Both the position numbers and the translations under genes were made by a program. This document shows positions 28,901 through 36,660 of a DNA stretch of 64,000 bases, in pieces; positions within the stretch are counted from its first letter, which is position 1; each line of letters starts with the position of its first letter. The DNA comes from Streptomyces canus (GTDB taxonomy: Bacteria; Actinomycetota; Actinomycetes; Streptomycetales; Streptomycetaceae): positions 302,523-366,522 of the forward strand of contig NZ_KQ948664.1 in assembly GCF_001514145.1 (NCBI RefSeq), read 5' to 3'. Under the pieces are notes generated by a model, which saw only the letters and a list, made by a program, of their open reading frames with translations, did no database searches and was not told where the DNA came from.

Positions 28901-29635
28901 GACCTGCCGGGCGGGGCGGTGATCGGCCTCGCCCTCGGCCCGGGCGGCCGCACCCTGGTCGCCGCCCGTTTCACCGGCCTCGGCACGGTCGCCGACGAGG
29001 TGTGGGACGTCGCCCGCCGACACCGTACGAAGCTGGTCACCGCCGTGACCGCCGCCCACCTGGCCGTCCGCCCCGACGGCGGACTCCTGGTCGCCGACGG
29101 CCGCACCGCCGACCTGCCCGCGGGCCGCGTCACCCGGCTCGACCTGGTCCAAGGCGACCAGATCGGCGCGCTCGCCTTCACCGCCGACGGTTCGCTGCTG
29201 GCGGCGGGCGACGGCACCGGGCGGGTCGCCCTGTGGGCGCAGCACCTCACCCGCCGCGAGGGCGTCCTGCGCAACGTCTTCCCCGCCCCGCTCGTCGCCG
29301 ACCCCGAGGGGGTGAGCGCGCTCGCCTTCAGCCCGGACGGCGGCACGCTGGCCGTCGCGGGCACCGCGGGCAGCCTCCAGCTGTGGGATGTCGCCACCCA
29401 GCAGCCGCTGGGAAGCCCGCTGACCACGCCGGGCGAGGAGATCGACACGCTCGCCTTCGGCGCCGACGGATCGACCCTGTACGCGGGAAGCGCGCACGTG
29501 CCGCTCCAGAAGTACCCCGTCGATCCGGCGCGGGTGCTGGAGAAGGTGTGCGCGCGGGCGGGCGGCGCGGGGCTGAGCCGGGCGCAGTGGCGGACGTACG
29601 TTCCGGAAGTGCCGTACCGGCGCGTGTGCGGCTGA
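25922..29635 (+). CDS. HTH - STAND NTPase - TM - WD40 repeat signalling protein
   Basis: 1237 residues, ATG with GGAGG upstream. In order: an XRE-like helix-turn-helix (~15-80, MAEAAGFSATTLSQAAAGERLPS); an nSTAND1 NTPase with FFGRDR, Walker A GPSGSGKSS (141-149) and Walker B WVVVDQFEEV (199-208); a helical region; one membrane helix near 517-537; then a WD40 propeller region (~570-1210, many LWD/VWD units). Such proteins act as scaffold or sensor switches; a role in regulation or conflict is inferred, not shown. The 273 bp upstream hold no other gene. Confidence 0.92.
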   Translation: MGRPERPLDAGSGPVQRLACELRELRRAAGGPSYRAMAEAAGFSATTLSQAAAGERLPSLAVVEGYVRACGGDPGEWAPRWKEAEAELAGSPPEEEPEGPAPYRGLARFEPDHRHLFFGRDRMVAEVGALVRDQRFAVLFGPSGSGKSSLLRAGLIPRLQQEIADRDHPAVLRILTPGPTPATSYGHLLAPARGEPESWVVVDQFEEVFSLCHDPRERSRFIDLLLAARDPESRLRVLVAVRADFYARCAEHRDLADALRGAGLLLGPMTAEELREAVVGPARAAGFLVERTLTARLVEELQGEPGGLPMLAHALLETWRRRKGRMLTLAGYESAGGVRGAIAATAEETYGALTPAQARAARHLLLRMVVPGQGTPDTRRPLTRAELAEWADPDVPAVVERLTAARLLTADEDGVQLAHEALITCWPRLHGWLEEDRARLRHHRMLADAARTWLEHDHDPGDLYRGTRLARVEELFPDHGADPALTVTERTFLAAAVRARESERRAAARISRRHRALTVSLSAVLAVALLTAFAVYREYDDNRRGRTQNAARRVADVADALRTTDPRTALLLGAAAWRVAELPETRRALLGSLAQAETDTFTDPTPGDGVRRMLSADGRVLFSADGGDWRTWDVTTHRRTGSGRVPRGTVTEAGPDARVLAVTGSDDAVRLWDTATGRRTGGSAALRDTYDVDFTADGRAVLTTEGSSVRLRSVTDGRVLFETRAPETAEPEVSADGGRMAVCSSDGTPQLWDTFTGRPLPGAWQKDHVCGEDTSLLALGTGRLAAVTGSGVRVWDTGTGRRIAELEDTGVQYMSVSPDGAFMATADHEEVRVWRLTDPGTPVLRHTLSNQHLYGGLRWDRDGRTLRYVEGGTVHTLDLGASVTHRWRSGPVGEVRLSPDGRGYATATRTGDHYVFRLHATSDGRVLHTFPPVRVPASADPALPTVPADTLPVTAFSTDGTRFAYGVSAPGREAVTQPIAVRDVRNGRAVATLDLPGGAVIGLALGPGGRTLVAARFTGLGTVADEVWDVARRHRTKLVTAVTAAHLAVRPDGGLLVADGRTADLPAGRVTRLDLVQGDQIGALAFTADGSLLAAGDGTGRVALWAQHLTRREGVLRNVFPAPLVADPEGVSALAFSPDGGTLAVAGTAGSLQLWDVATQQPLGSPLTTPGEEIDTLAFGADGSTLYAGSAHVPLQKYPVDPARVLEKVCARAGGAGLSRAQWRTYVPEVPYRRVCG

Positions 29636-29744
29636 CCCGTTCGGCTCGGTCGACTCGTTCGGTTCGGTCGGCTTGGGGGAACCTTTACCCGGGCTCGGCC
29701 GTTGCCGGGGTGAGATCACTCAGACGAGTACCGAGGTGACGTCA

Positions 29745-30305
29745 ATGGCACTGTTCGACCGGCTCAAGGACCAGGCCAAGAACCTGCAGCAGCAGGCGCA
29801 GGGCGGGCGCGGCACGACGACCGGTGGGGCCGGGCACGGCGGTTCGCACGGCGCTCGCGGCGGTTCGCGCGCCCAGCTCGTCGGTGTGCTGAAGACGCAG
29901 CTCGGCTCCCTCAAGACCGAGCTGAAGAGCGGCGCCTACCGGGACGCCAGCATGGCGATGTGCGCCCTGGTCGCGGCGGCGGACGGCCACGTGGACGCGG
30001 CCGAGATCCAGCAGATGGAGTCGCTGATCCTCGGTAACGACGTGCTGCAGAACTTCCCGCCGGAGCAGCTGCGCACCCGCTTCCACAAGCATGTGGACCA
30101 GCTCACCCGCAACTTCCCGCAGGGCAAGGCGGAGGCGCTCCAGGAGATCGCCAAGGCCGCCAAGAAGCCCACCGAGGCGCGCGCGGTGATCCAGACCGGC
30201 ATCGTCATCGCCGGTGCCGACGGACACTTCTCCCAGGCGGAGCAGTCGATCCTGCGGGAGGCCTGCGCGACCCTGAACCTGCAGCCCGCGGAGTTCCAGC
30301 TCTGA
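29745..30305 (+). CDS. TerB-family tellurite-resistance-like protein
   Basis: 186 residues, ATG with GAGGTG at 6 nt. A Gly/Ser/His-rich N-terminal linker (residues 20-40) precedes a TerB helical domain with two acidic ADGHVDAAE / ADGHFSQAE motifs, which bind divalent metal in the family. Ter proteins are linked to tellurite and envelope stress and often to Ca-dependent complexes. It is a stand-alone gene here; the only other Ter-like gene in view is the VWA protein at 9.7 kb. Confidence 0.92.
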   Translation: MALFDRLKDQAKNLQQQAQGGRGTTTGGAGHGGSHGARGGSRAQLVGVLKTQLGSLKTELKSGAYRDASMAMCALVAAADGHVDAAEIQQMESLILGNDVLQNFPPEQLRTRFHKHVDQLTRNFPQGKAEALQEIAKAAKKPTEARAVIQTGIVIAGADGHFSQAEQSILREACATLNLQPAEFQL

Positions 30306-30326
30306 GGACCGCTTCCTCAGCCGGTC

Positions 30327-30533
30327 TCATTCCGACGAGTGCCGGGTGACCTGCTGGACCTGATCCGCCTGCTCGGCCGGCCGCTCCCCCGACGCCTTCG
30401 CCGGCCCCGCGTTGGCAGCCAGGACCAGTGTGGCCACGGCCACGACCGCGGCGACGAAACCCCTGGCGTAGCGCGCGGTGGTACTGGTGCGTTCGAGCAC
30501 GGCGACCTCGCAGCGGTGGCGGTGAGTACCCAT
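30327..30533 (-). CDS. Small putative membrane/exported protein
   Basis: 68 residues: a basic N-terminus (MGTHRHRCEVAVLER), one hydrophobic helix (ARGFVAAVVAVATLVLAANAG) and a polar Glu/Gln tail. It diverges from the XRE-TPR regulator, and the strong dyad at 30543-30568 lies 10 bp from its start, so that regulator may control it. No family is recognised; the coding assignment rests on orientation and composition. Confidence 0.55.
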   Translation of the reverse strand: MGTHRHRCEVAVLERTSTTARYARGFVAAVVAVATLVLAANAGPAKASGERPAEQADQVQQVTRHSSE

Positions 30534-30542
30534 GGCGGTGGC

Positions 30543-30568
30543 GGCGTATTAAGCAGGGTTAATACGCC
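30543..30568. promoter_or_regulatory. Operator dyad upstream of XRE-TPR gene
   Basis: A perfect 10-bp inverted repeat, GGCGTATTAA-6nt-TTAATACGCC. It is followed by a TAACCT -10-like hexamer (30572-30577) on the + strand, so a bound protein would cover the -35/spacer region. Autoregulation by the adjacent XRE protein is likely. Confidence 0.7.
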
Positions 30569-30623
30569 GTTTAACCTAGGGGCTGCGAGAGCCGAACGGC
30601 AAGAGGGGCTTGGGGAGTTGGCC

Positions 30624-31970
30624 ATGTCGGAGCGGGACGACCCGGGCGTCATCGGGCGACGGGTGCAGCAGCTGCGGATCGAACGCGGGCTGACGCAGAA
30701 ACAGCTCGCCGAACCGGCGTACACACCGGCCTACATCTCCACTCTGGAGTCCGGGCGGGTGCGCCCCTCCGACGACGCGCTCCGGCATCTCGCCGACCGC
30801 CTCGGCGTCGGGTTCGAAGAACTGGCGACCGGCCGTCCGGCCCGTCTCGTCACCGATCTGCGCCTGCGCCTCACCGAGGCCCAGCGCACCCTCGCCACCG
30901 GGGAGGCCGAGGAGTCCGCCGCTCAGTACGGCCGCCTGCTCGCCGAGGCCGACGCGCTCGACCTCGCCGAGGTGCGGGCCGCCGCCCTGCTCGGGCTCGG
31001 GGAGTGCGCTGTGGAGACGGGCGAACTGCGCGCCGCACGCCAGTACTTCGAGCAGGCCGAAAAAGCCCTCGGCGACGACGTACCGCTGCCCGCCCGCGTT
31101 CCCGCCCTGCGCGGACGCGCCCTCGCCCACTACCTCACCGGTGAACTCCGCTACTCCGTCTACCTGTTGGAATCCACCATCGACGAGCTCAACCGCGGTG
31201 GCCTCCACGACCCCGACGCCCTGCTCCTCCTCTACGCGAGCGTCATCGGCCCCTACATGGACATGGGCGCCCACGCCCGCGCCGCCCAGGCCGCCGAACT
31301 CGCCCTGGCGCTCGCCCCGCAGGCCGGCGACCCCGCCCTCGTCGCCCGGATGCACCGGTCCGTCGCCCGCACCCTGCTCGCCGAGGGCCGCCTCGCGGAG
31401 GCCGACGCCTCCCTCGCCAAGGCCGCCGAGCTCTACCGCCGGCTCCAGATCCGTACCGAGCTCGCCAACTGCCACTGGATGCGCGGATACGTCTACGCAC
31501 AGAACGGCGAACTGGAGCGCGCCGAGGACGAGTTGAGGCAGGCCCTCGACATGCTCTCCGCCAAGCGGGCCGCCCTCTACTCCAGTCAGGCCGCCGTCGA
31601 GCTCGCCGATGTGCTGCACCGGCGCGGCAAGTCCGACGAGGCCGCCGCCCTGCTCCACGACGTGCTCAGCGACCTCAGCTCCGAGCGCGGCGCCCTGCAC
31701 TCCGCCGCCGCCCACCGCCTGCTGGGGATCATCGCCGAGGACGCCCGGGACACCGAGGCCGCCGAGGAGCACTACGTCCGCGCCCTGAGCCTCCTGGAGC
31801 GGGCCGGCGCCGCCGGTGACCTGGCCGACCTGTGCCGGCTGCTGGGCGATCTGCTGCGCCGTACGGGACGAGTCGAGGCGGCACTGGACGCGTACCGGAC
31901 GGGCCTCGGACACCGTACGGCCCCCGGCACCACCACCCTCGGCCCGGCACCGGCACAGCCCCCTCTGTGA
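30624..31970 (+). CDS. XRE-family regulator with TPR repeats
   Basis: 448 residues. The N-terminal helix-turn-helix (IGRRVQQLRIERGLTQKQLAEPAYTPAYISTLESGRVRPS) is followed by ~9 tetratricopeptide-like helical pairs. This architecture resembles peptide-sensing or stress regulators. The ATG at 30624 has GGGAG upstream. The 5' region has a perfect dyad probably used for autoregulation and for the divergent small membrane gene. A large hairpin follows 80 bp after the stop. Confidence 0.9.
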   Translation: MSERDDPGVIGRRVQQLRIERGLTQKQLAEPAYTPAYISTLESGRVRPSDDALRHLADRLGVGFEELATGRPARLVTDLRLRLTEAQRTLATGEAEESAAQYGRLLAEADALDLAEVRAAALLGLGECAVETGELRAARQYFEQAEKALGDDVPLPARVPALRGRALAHYLTGELRYSVYLLESTIDELNRGGLHDPDALLLLYASVIGPYMDMGAHARAAQAAELALALAPQAGDPALVARMHRSVARTLLAEGRLAEADASLAKAAELYRRLQIRTELANCHWMRGYVYAQNGELERAEDELRQALDMLSAKRAALYSSQAAVELADVLHRRGKSDEAAALLHDVLSDLSSERGALHSAAAHRLLGIIAEDARDTEAAEEHYVRALSLLERAGAAGDLADLCRLLGDLLRRTGRVEAALDAYRTGLGHRTAPGTTTLGPAPAQPPL

Positions 31971-32051
31971 GGATTCCGGGCCTGCGCACACGTCCCTGGG
32001 CCCGGCGTCGAGGGCGCCCGGCGGTCCGTACGACAAGGTTGGACGGGTGTC

Positions 32052-32089
32052 GGGGCGGTCGCCGCCGTCCGGATGGCGGCGGCCGCCCC
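32052..32089 (+). terminator. Hairpin after XRE-TPR gene
   Basis: Arms GGGGCGG/CGCCGCC pair with GGCGGCG/CCGCCCC around an 8-nt loop, giving 15 pairs including one G-U. It lies ~80 bp after the regulator stop. Confidence 0.75.
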
Positions 32090-32482
32090 GGTGAGGACGC
32101 GCGGCTTCTCCCACGGTCCTCCGGGGAGGTCCCCGGCCCGCTCGGGACGGCGGGAGGCGCCCCGGTCGGTGTCGCGGGACAGGGACGGAAGTACGGCGTC
32201 ACTCAGGGCGGCGCGAGAGGGCGGGACAGGGACATGGGCGGCTCCGGCACAGTTCGACGCTGTGCGGCCGCTCCCTGACCGTCACCGAAGACCGTAATGA
32301 ATGGGTGCGCGGTCTGTGAAGCGCGCATGAGGGTCTCAGAGGTCCGGACCGCCGAAGGGGACGTCTGCCCGACGCGGGTACGCCTCGCTGCGACCTCTCC
32401 GCCCGAAACAGGGCCTGTCCGGGGGCTTTCCGTACGCCGTAGGGACAGCGGGGAGTGCCGATCCGCCGTGCCCGTCCTGGGC

Positions 32483-32507
32483 GTTTCGCCCGGTGGACGA
32501 GGGGTAG
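32483..32507 (+). promoter_or_regulatory. SigB-like promoter upstream of GAF-ANTAR gene
   Basis: GTTT, 15 nt, then GGGTAG. This is close to the GTTT-N14-16-GGGTA(T/C) pattern of Streptomyces stress sigma factors, about 110 bp before the start codon. It is a one-sequence match only. Confidence 0.45.
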
Positions 32508-32618
32508 CCGGGCGGTGCCCCTGGGTGGGTGCGCCACGAGCGGCGCCCCCTGCCCCCGGTGAGCCCGCTTGGGGGCCGTTGACGGAAAGGCCCGCGCTGA
32601 CCGAAGGAGGCGGTGGTC

Positions 32619-33794
32619 GTGCGGCCCACGGACGACCGCGGCAACGCCCATGGCGACGAGCCGGGTCCGTTCCCCGGTTCGGGCGGCGAAGCCGGAGCGT
32701 TCACCGGACCGGACAGCTCTTCGGGCTCGTTCGGGACGCCGGAGGACGAACCGCGGCGGGCGGCGGAACGCGAAGGCCGGGGTGGTCGCAAACGTCAGGA
32801 CGAGCGGGACCGGGAACGGGACCGCGAGGCCGGCTACGAGCGGGAAGTCGGGCGCGAGCGCGAGGTCGGACGCGGTCGTGAAGCCGGCCGCCCCCGCGAG
32901 ACCCGCCAACCCCGCGAGGCCCACCCCGACCGCGAAGCCGGACGCGAGCGGGAACGGAACGTCGGCCACGAGCGCGGGATGGAGAGGGACCGTGAAGTCG
33001 GACGCGGTCGTGGAGCCGGCCGCCCCCGCGAGACCCGCCAACCCCGCGAGGCCCACCCCGACCGCGAAGCCGGCCATGCGGGAGAGCCGGATCACGTGCG
33101 GATCTCCGATGTCATCGCGGAGGGTGTGCGGGGTGCCGACCCCGCCGAGATTCCCGGCAAGCTGTGCGTGGCCGCCGTCAGGCTGCTGGCCGTGGCCGGC
33201 GCGAGCGTGTCGCTGCGCAGCGACGGCATGCCCATCCAGCTCAGCGCCAGCGGCCCCCGGGCCGAGCGTCTGTCGGAACTCCAGGCCACCCTGGGGGACG
33301 GGCCCTGCACGTCCGCCGCGAAGACCGGGGCCACCGTACTCGCCGCCGATCTGACGTCCGGCCGGGACGCCGACCGCTGGCCGGTCTTCGCCCAGCAGGC
33401 CACCGCCGCCGGGATACGGGCGGTGTACTCGATGCCGCTCGGCAACGACACCGTGTGCGTGGGCACCCTCGACCTCTACCGGGACGTCCCCGGCGAACTC
33501 ACCCGGCAGGAGCTGCGCATCGCCGAGCTCGTGGCCAGCGTCATGACCCTGGCCCTGACGGCACTGCCCCGGGAGCAGGAGAACGGCCCCGAGGGCGACG
33601 ACCTCTGGCTCAGCGGCCTGGCCAAAGCCCACGACGAGGTGTACCAGGCCGTCGGCATGATCATGGTGCAGCTGGGCGTCGACTCGGACGAGGCGCTGGC
33701 CCGGCTGCGCGCGGACGCCTTCGCGGACAGCCGCACCGCGCTCGAGGTGGCGCACGACGTGGTCTGGCACCTGAAACGGTTCGAATCGGACTGA
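32619..33794 (+). CDS. GAF-ANTAR regulator with charged repeat N-terminus
   Basis: 391 residues. I choose GTG at 32619 because AAGGAGG ends 8 nt before it; the GTG at 32613 would have only 2 nt. Residues ~50-155 are an extreme Arg/Glu-rich repeat with an internal duplication (44-residue period). A GAF domain follows (~165-290), then an ANTAR RNA-binding domain (~325-385, LAKAHDEVYQAVGMIMVQLGV). ANTAR proteins bind paired hairpins to prevent transcription termination. The target RNA is unknown. A SigB-like promoter lies upstream. Confidence 0.9.
   Translation: MRPTDDRGNAHGDEPGPFPGSGGEAGAFTGPDSSSGSFGTPEDEPRRAAEREGRGGRKRQDERDRERDREAGYEREVGREREVGRGREAGRPRETRQPREAHPDREAGRERERNVGHERGMERDREVGRGRGAGRPRETRQPREAHPDREAGHAGEPDHVRISDVIAEGVRGADPAEIPGKLCVAAVRLLAVAGASVSLRSDGMPIQLSASGPRAERLSELQATLGDGPCTSAAKTGATVLAADLTSGRDADRWPVFAQQATAAGIRAVYSMPLGNDTVCVGTLDLYRDVPGELTRQELRIAELVASVMTLALTALPREQENGPEGDDLWLSGLAKAHDEVYQAVGMIMVQLGVDSDEALARLRADAFADSRTALEVAHDVVWHLKRFESD
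32865..33073 (+). repeat. Intragenic direct duplication
   Basis: Two 77-bp copies, 32865-32941 and 32997-33073, differ at one base and are offset by 132 bp (44 codons). They encode two copies of an Arg/Glu-rich stretch in the GAF-ANTAR protein. Confidence 0.9.
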
Positions 33795-33798
33795 CCGC

Positions 33799-34575
33799 TC
33801 AGATCTCCACCCGGCCCTGCTTCCTGATCTCCGTCAGCCGCTCGGCGCCCAGCTGTACGGCGGTCTGCGTGGCCTGCGTCTGCACGTCGCCGAAGCCGCC
33901 GTTCGTCACACTGATCGCGTCCTCCCCCACACGGACGGCGGCGACGTCCAGCGTGAGCGTCATCGGTTCACCGTCCGGGGACTGTCCGGTCAGCCACACC
34001 CGCAGCCCCTGCCGGGCGTTCCCCGCCTCCGGCAACGGTGCCTCGGTGACCTGTACCCCGAAGACGGCCCCCGTGGCCGTGGTGGCCCCGAACTGTGCGC
34101 ACGCCCGCGGAAGGCCCTTCAGCCAGGCCAAGGTCTTGTCGATCTCCGCCGGCGGACGCGCGAGCACCTGATACCGCATCTGCGCCTTGTTCCACTCGTC
34201 GTCCATGCCGACGACCGCACGGGGCTGGGCATCGGCCCCGAACCACTCGTCCGCGTACAGCGCGTCGAGCAGCCGCTGACACCCCCGCCGGTCGGCCTTC
34301 GCCTTCAGCACCCCGTCGTGCCAGGTGGCCACGCCCTGGGTCGGCGTCCAGGGCTCACCGAGGTCCGCGTCGGTGACGAGCGCGGCCTGCGCCATGGCCT
34401 CGGTGAGGGCGGAGGAGGGGGCAGCGGACGTTTTCGGGGACGGTGGCGGCGCACTCGTGGGCCGCGTGATCGGCGGCCTGGGAGCGGTGGGCGGGGTGGA
34501 CAGAGCGGAACAGGCGGTGGCGGCGAGGAGCCCAGAGAGGGCGAGAGCGCAGGCGGCGGCGCGTGGCGGGGTCAT
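33799..34575 (-). CDS. Lipoprotein of unknown function
   Basis: 258 residues with a lipoprotein signal (GLLAATAC, Cys22) and a Pro/Ser/Thr-rich spacer (24-57). The globular part (~58-258) resembles actinobacterial PknH-sensor-like or LpqN-type exported domains only loosely, so no family is assigned. GGAGG lies just 1 nt before the ATG, so the start is uncertain; an upstream ATG at 34608 lacks a signal. It converges with the GAF-ANTAR gene, 4 bp apart. Confidence 0.82.
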   Translation of the reverse strand: MTPPRAAACALALSGLLAATACSALSTPPTAPRPPITRPTSAPPPSPKTSAAPSSALTEAMAQAALVTDADLGEPWTPTQGVATWHDGVLKAKADRRGCQRLLDALYADEWFGADAQPRAVVGMDDEWNKAQMRYQVLARPPAEIDKTLAWLKGLPRACAQFGATTATGAVFGVQVTEAPLPEAGNARQGLRVWLTGQSPDGEPMTLTLDVAAVRVGEDAISVTNGGFGDVQTQATQTAVQLGAERLTEIRKQGRVEI

Positions 34576-34669
34576 GCCTCCAGTGATCACCGGGTTCGCG
34601 GAGGCCACCAGCGGTCCGGGCCGTATGGGTTACGCCATGGGTGACGCCGTACCCGGCCCCGAGCCGCGT

Positions 34670-35245
34670 CTATGCACCCTTCGCGCCCACGAGTTCGGCC
34701 GCCCGGTCGCGGGCGTAGCCGACCGGGTCGGGAAGGACCCGCAGCCCGTGGGCGACCAGCGCGCCCTCGTGCAGCAGCATGAGCGTGCGGGCCTGCTCGG
34801 GGGCCAGATCGGTGAAGAGCCTGAGCATCCACTGCTTCTGACCGGTGATGATCGCGTACGCCGGATGGGCGGGGTCGCTGATCTCGGCGTGGGCGTTGAC
34901 CATGGCGCACCCCTTGGGGCTGTTGTCGTCCATCCACTCCCGGGAGGCGTCGAAGACCGCGCGGACCCGGTCGCCTGCGCCCGGCCCCGCAGCCTCCAGC
35001 CGCTCCATGACATACGTCCGCCAGCGTTCGTCCCGGTCGGCGAGGTACTCCACGACGATCTGCTCCTTGGAGCCGAACCGGTCGTAGAGCGTCTTCTTCG
35101 TCACCCCGGCCTCGGCGGCGATCAGGTCCACGCCGACCGCGTGGATGCCTCGCTCGTAGAACAGCCGGGACGCCGCCGCGAGGGCGCGCCGCGCACCCGG
35201 GGTCATGCTGATCCGCCGTACCTGCCGTGCACTGTTGTCTCCCAC
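34670..35245 (-). CDS. TetR-family repressor
   Basis: 191 residues from GTG at 35245, or 178 from the ATG at residue 14; ribosome sites are poor for both. The N-terminal helix-turn-helix is textbook TetR (AASRLFYERGIHAVGVDLIAAEAGVTKKTLYDRFGSKEQIV). The ligand domain has GCAMVNAHAE typical of a common drug-responsive subgroup. It is divergent from an EamA transporter with two near-identical operators between them, so it most likely represses both. Confidence 0.93.
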   Translation of the reverse strand: MGDNSARQVRRISMTPGARRALAAASRLFYERGIHAVGVDLIAAEAGVTKKTLYDRFGSKEQIVVEYLADRDERWRTYVMERLEAAGPGAGDRVRAVFDASREWMDDNSPKGCAMVNAHAEISDPAHPAYAIITGQKQWMLRLFTDLAPEQARTLMLLHEGALVAHGLRVLPDPVGYARDRAAELVGAKGA

Positions 35246-35252
35246 CCTCCCG

Positions 35253-35305
35253 ACTATACCGATCTGTATAGTGGCAGGCGCAAGGAGGTATACAGATCTG
35301 TCTAG
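35253..35305. promoter_or_regulatory. Twin TetR operators
   Basis: A dyad ACTATAC-6nt-GTATAGT (35253-35272), whose core TATACCGATCTGTATAG recurs as TATACAGATCTGTCTAG at 35289-35305. The 34-bp offset places two sites between the divergent TetR and transporter genes. Confidence 0.85.
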
Positions 35306-35323
35306 TCACGGGTGGTGACTCCC

Positions 35324-36223
35324 ATGAACGTCCTGCTCTCCGCCGCCTTCGTCGTGTGCTGGAGCTCGGGATTCGTCGGCGCCAAGCTGGGCACGCAGGA
35401 CGCCGGTGCGATGACACTCCTGATGTGGCGCTTCCTGCCGCTGGCGGCCGTCCTGACCGCGTTCGCCGTCCACCGGCGCCGGGCCTCATGGCGCACCCTG
35501 GCGCCCCGCGACCTCGCCCGCCAGGCCCTGATCGGACTGCTCTCCCAGAGCGGCTACCTGCTCACCGTCTACTACGCCATCCAGCTCGGCGTCTCCAGCG
35601 GTACGACGGCCCTGATCGACGGCACCCAGCCACTGGTCGCGGGAGCACTCGCCGGCCCGCTGCTGCGCGAGTACGTCTCGGCCCGGCAGTGGCTCGGACT
35701 GTGCCTGGGCCTGGCCGGAGTCGCCCTGGTCACCACGGCCGACGCGGCGGCGACCACGGGCGTGGCCTGGTGGACCTACCTCGTCCCGTTCGCCGGGATG
35801 CTCTCGCTGGTCGCCGCCACCTTCCTCGACCGGCGCTCCCGCACCCCGGTGACCCCTACCGTGTCGCTGACCGTCCACTGCGCCACCAGCGCCCTCGTCT
35901 TCACGACCGCAGCCCTCACGACCGGCACCGCGACCCCGCCCACCACGGGCTCCTTCTGGCTGGCCACGCTCTGGCTCGTGACCCTCTCCACCTTCGGCGG
36001 CTACGGCCTGTACTGGCTCGTCCTCCAGCGCTCCGGAGTCACCGAGGTCAACACCCTCATGTTCCTCATGGCCCCCGTCACCGCGGTCTGGGGCGCCCTG
36101 ATGTTCGGTGAGCCCTTCACCACCCAGACCGCGCTGGGCCTGGCGGTCGCCTTGACGGCGGTGGCGGTGGTGCGGGGGGCGAGCGCCCGGACGGGGGAGG
36201 CGGAGGCCGCCCGGACCCGCTGA
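35324..36223 (+). CDS. EamA/DMT-family transporter
   Basis: 299 residues, about ten hydrophobic helices in two repeats. Typical EamA features include CWSSGFVGAK, MTLLMWRFLPLA, LIDGTQPLV and VTEVNTLMFLMAPVTAVWGALMFGE. It probably exports small metabolites or drugs. The start is taken at ATG 35324; GTG at 35312 is possible. The promoter contains a second copy of the TetR operator, so induction through the divergent repressor is likely. Confidence 0.92.
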   Translation: MNVLLSAAFVVCWSSGFVGAKLGTQDAGAMTLLMWRFLPLAAVLTAFAVHRRRASWRTLAPRDLARQALIGLLSQSGYLLTVYYAIQLGVSSGTTALIDGTQPLVAGALAGPLLREYVSARQWLGLCLGLAGVALVTTADAAATTGVAWWTYLVPFAGMLSLVAATFLDRRSRTPVTPTVSLTVHCATSALVFTTAALTTGTATPPTTGSFWLATLWLVTLSTFGGYGLYWLVLQRSGVTEVNTLMFLMAPVTAVWGALMFGEPFTTQTALGLAVALTAVAVVRGASARTGEAEAARTR

Positions 36224-36348
36224 CGGCCCGTGGAGAACACCGCCGCTCGGCGGGAACTGACCTTGGCAGGCGCCGTCGTTGGCGACGCCGCAAGACCGAA
36301 GAGCTGTCCCCACCTCCTGCATCGGTACGCTTCCGTCCGGAGGCGCGA

Positions 36349-36660
36349 ATGTTCGATGCAGTGGCTTTCGGCGCTGGTGGTGCCATCTTGCTGTCTGTTG
36401 GCATGTGGTGCGTCTGGCGGCAACGCCGCAGGCACGCCAGCACCCTGGCGGGCTGGGGTGGACTGGCTCTCGGAATAGGGCTGTTGATACGCACCGCAGG
36501 ATCTTTGACCGGAGACCGTCAGCCGCTCGGCGTCATCTTGGCCACCAGCTTTGCAGTAGTCAGTGTGGTCGGTTCCGTCCTGGTGGCGTGTGGTCGGAAC
36601 ACGCTCCGGAACGGTCGCGTCGGCCAAAGGCGCCGGAAGCTGCCGCCGATCGTCCCCTGA
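36349..36660 (+). CDS. Small membrane protein
   Basis: 103 residues, ATG with GGAGG 5 nt upstream. Three hydrophobic helices (about 2-22, 33-50, 59-82), then a basic Arg-rich tail. No family is recognised. It is the first gene of an AT-richer island of small, mostly membrane proteins with codon use unlike the flanks. Confidence 0.7.
   Translation: MFDAVAFGAGGAILLSVGMWCVWRQRRRHASTLAGWGGLALGIGLLIRTAGSLTGDRQPLGVILATSFAVVSVVGSVLVACGRNTLRNGRVGQRRRKLPPIVP

Larger units (their letters stand above)
31971..32618. other. Gene-free interval with hairpin and SigB-like promoter
   Basis: There is no credible coding region in ~650 bp; frames here have shadow-like composition. It contains the terminator at 32052-32089 and a SigB-like promoter at 32483-32507. 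Confidence 0.6.

Noticed and set aside
25874..29719. Long open frame (~1280 codons) on the minus strand opposite the STAND-WD40 gene
   Set aside because: It is antisense to a gene with clear domains. Its composition (Gly/Arg/Val-rich, no motifs) is the usual shadow of high third-position GC.
32199..33770. Minus-strand frame opposite the GAF-ANTAR gene
   Set aside because: Repeated GVGLAGLAGLAGAAG-type sequence is the reverse reading of the Arg/Glu repeat.
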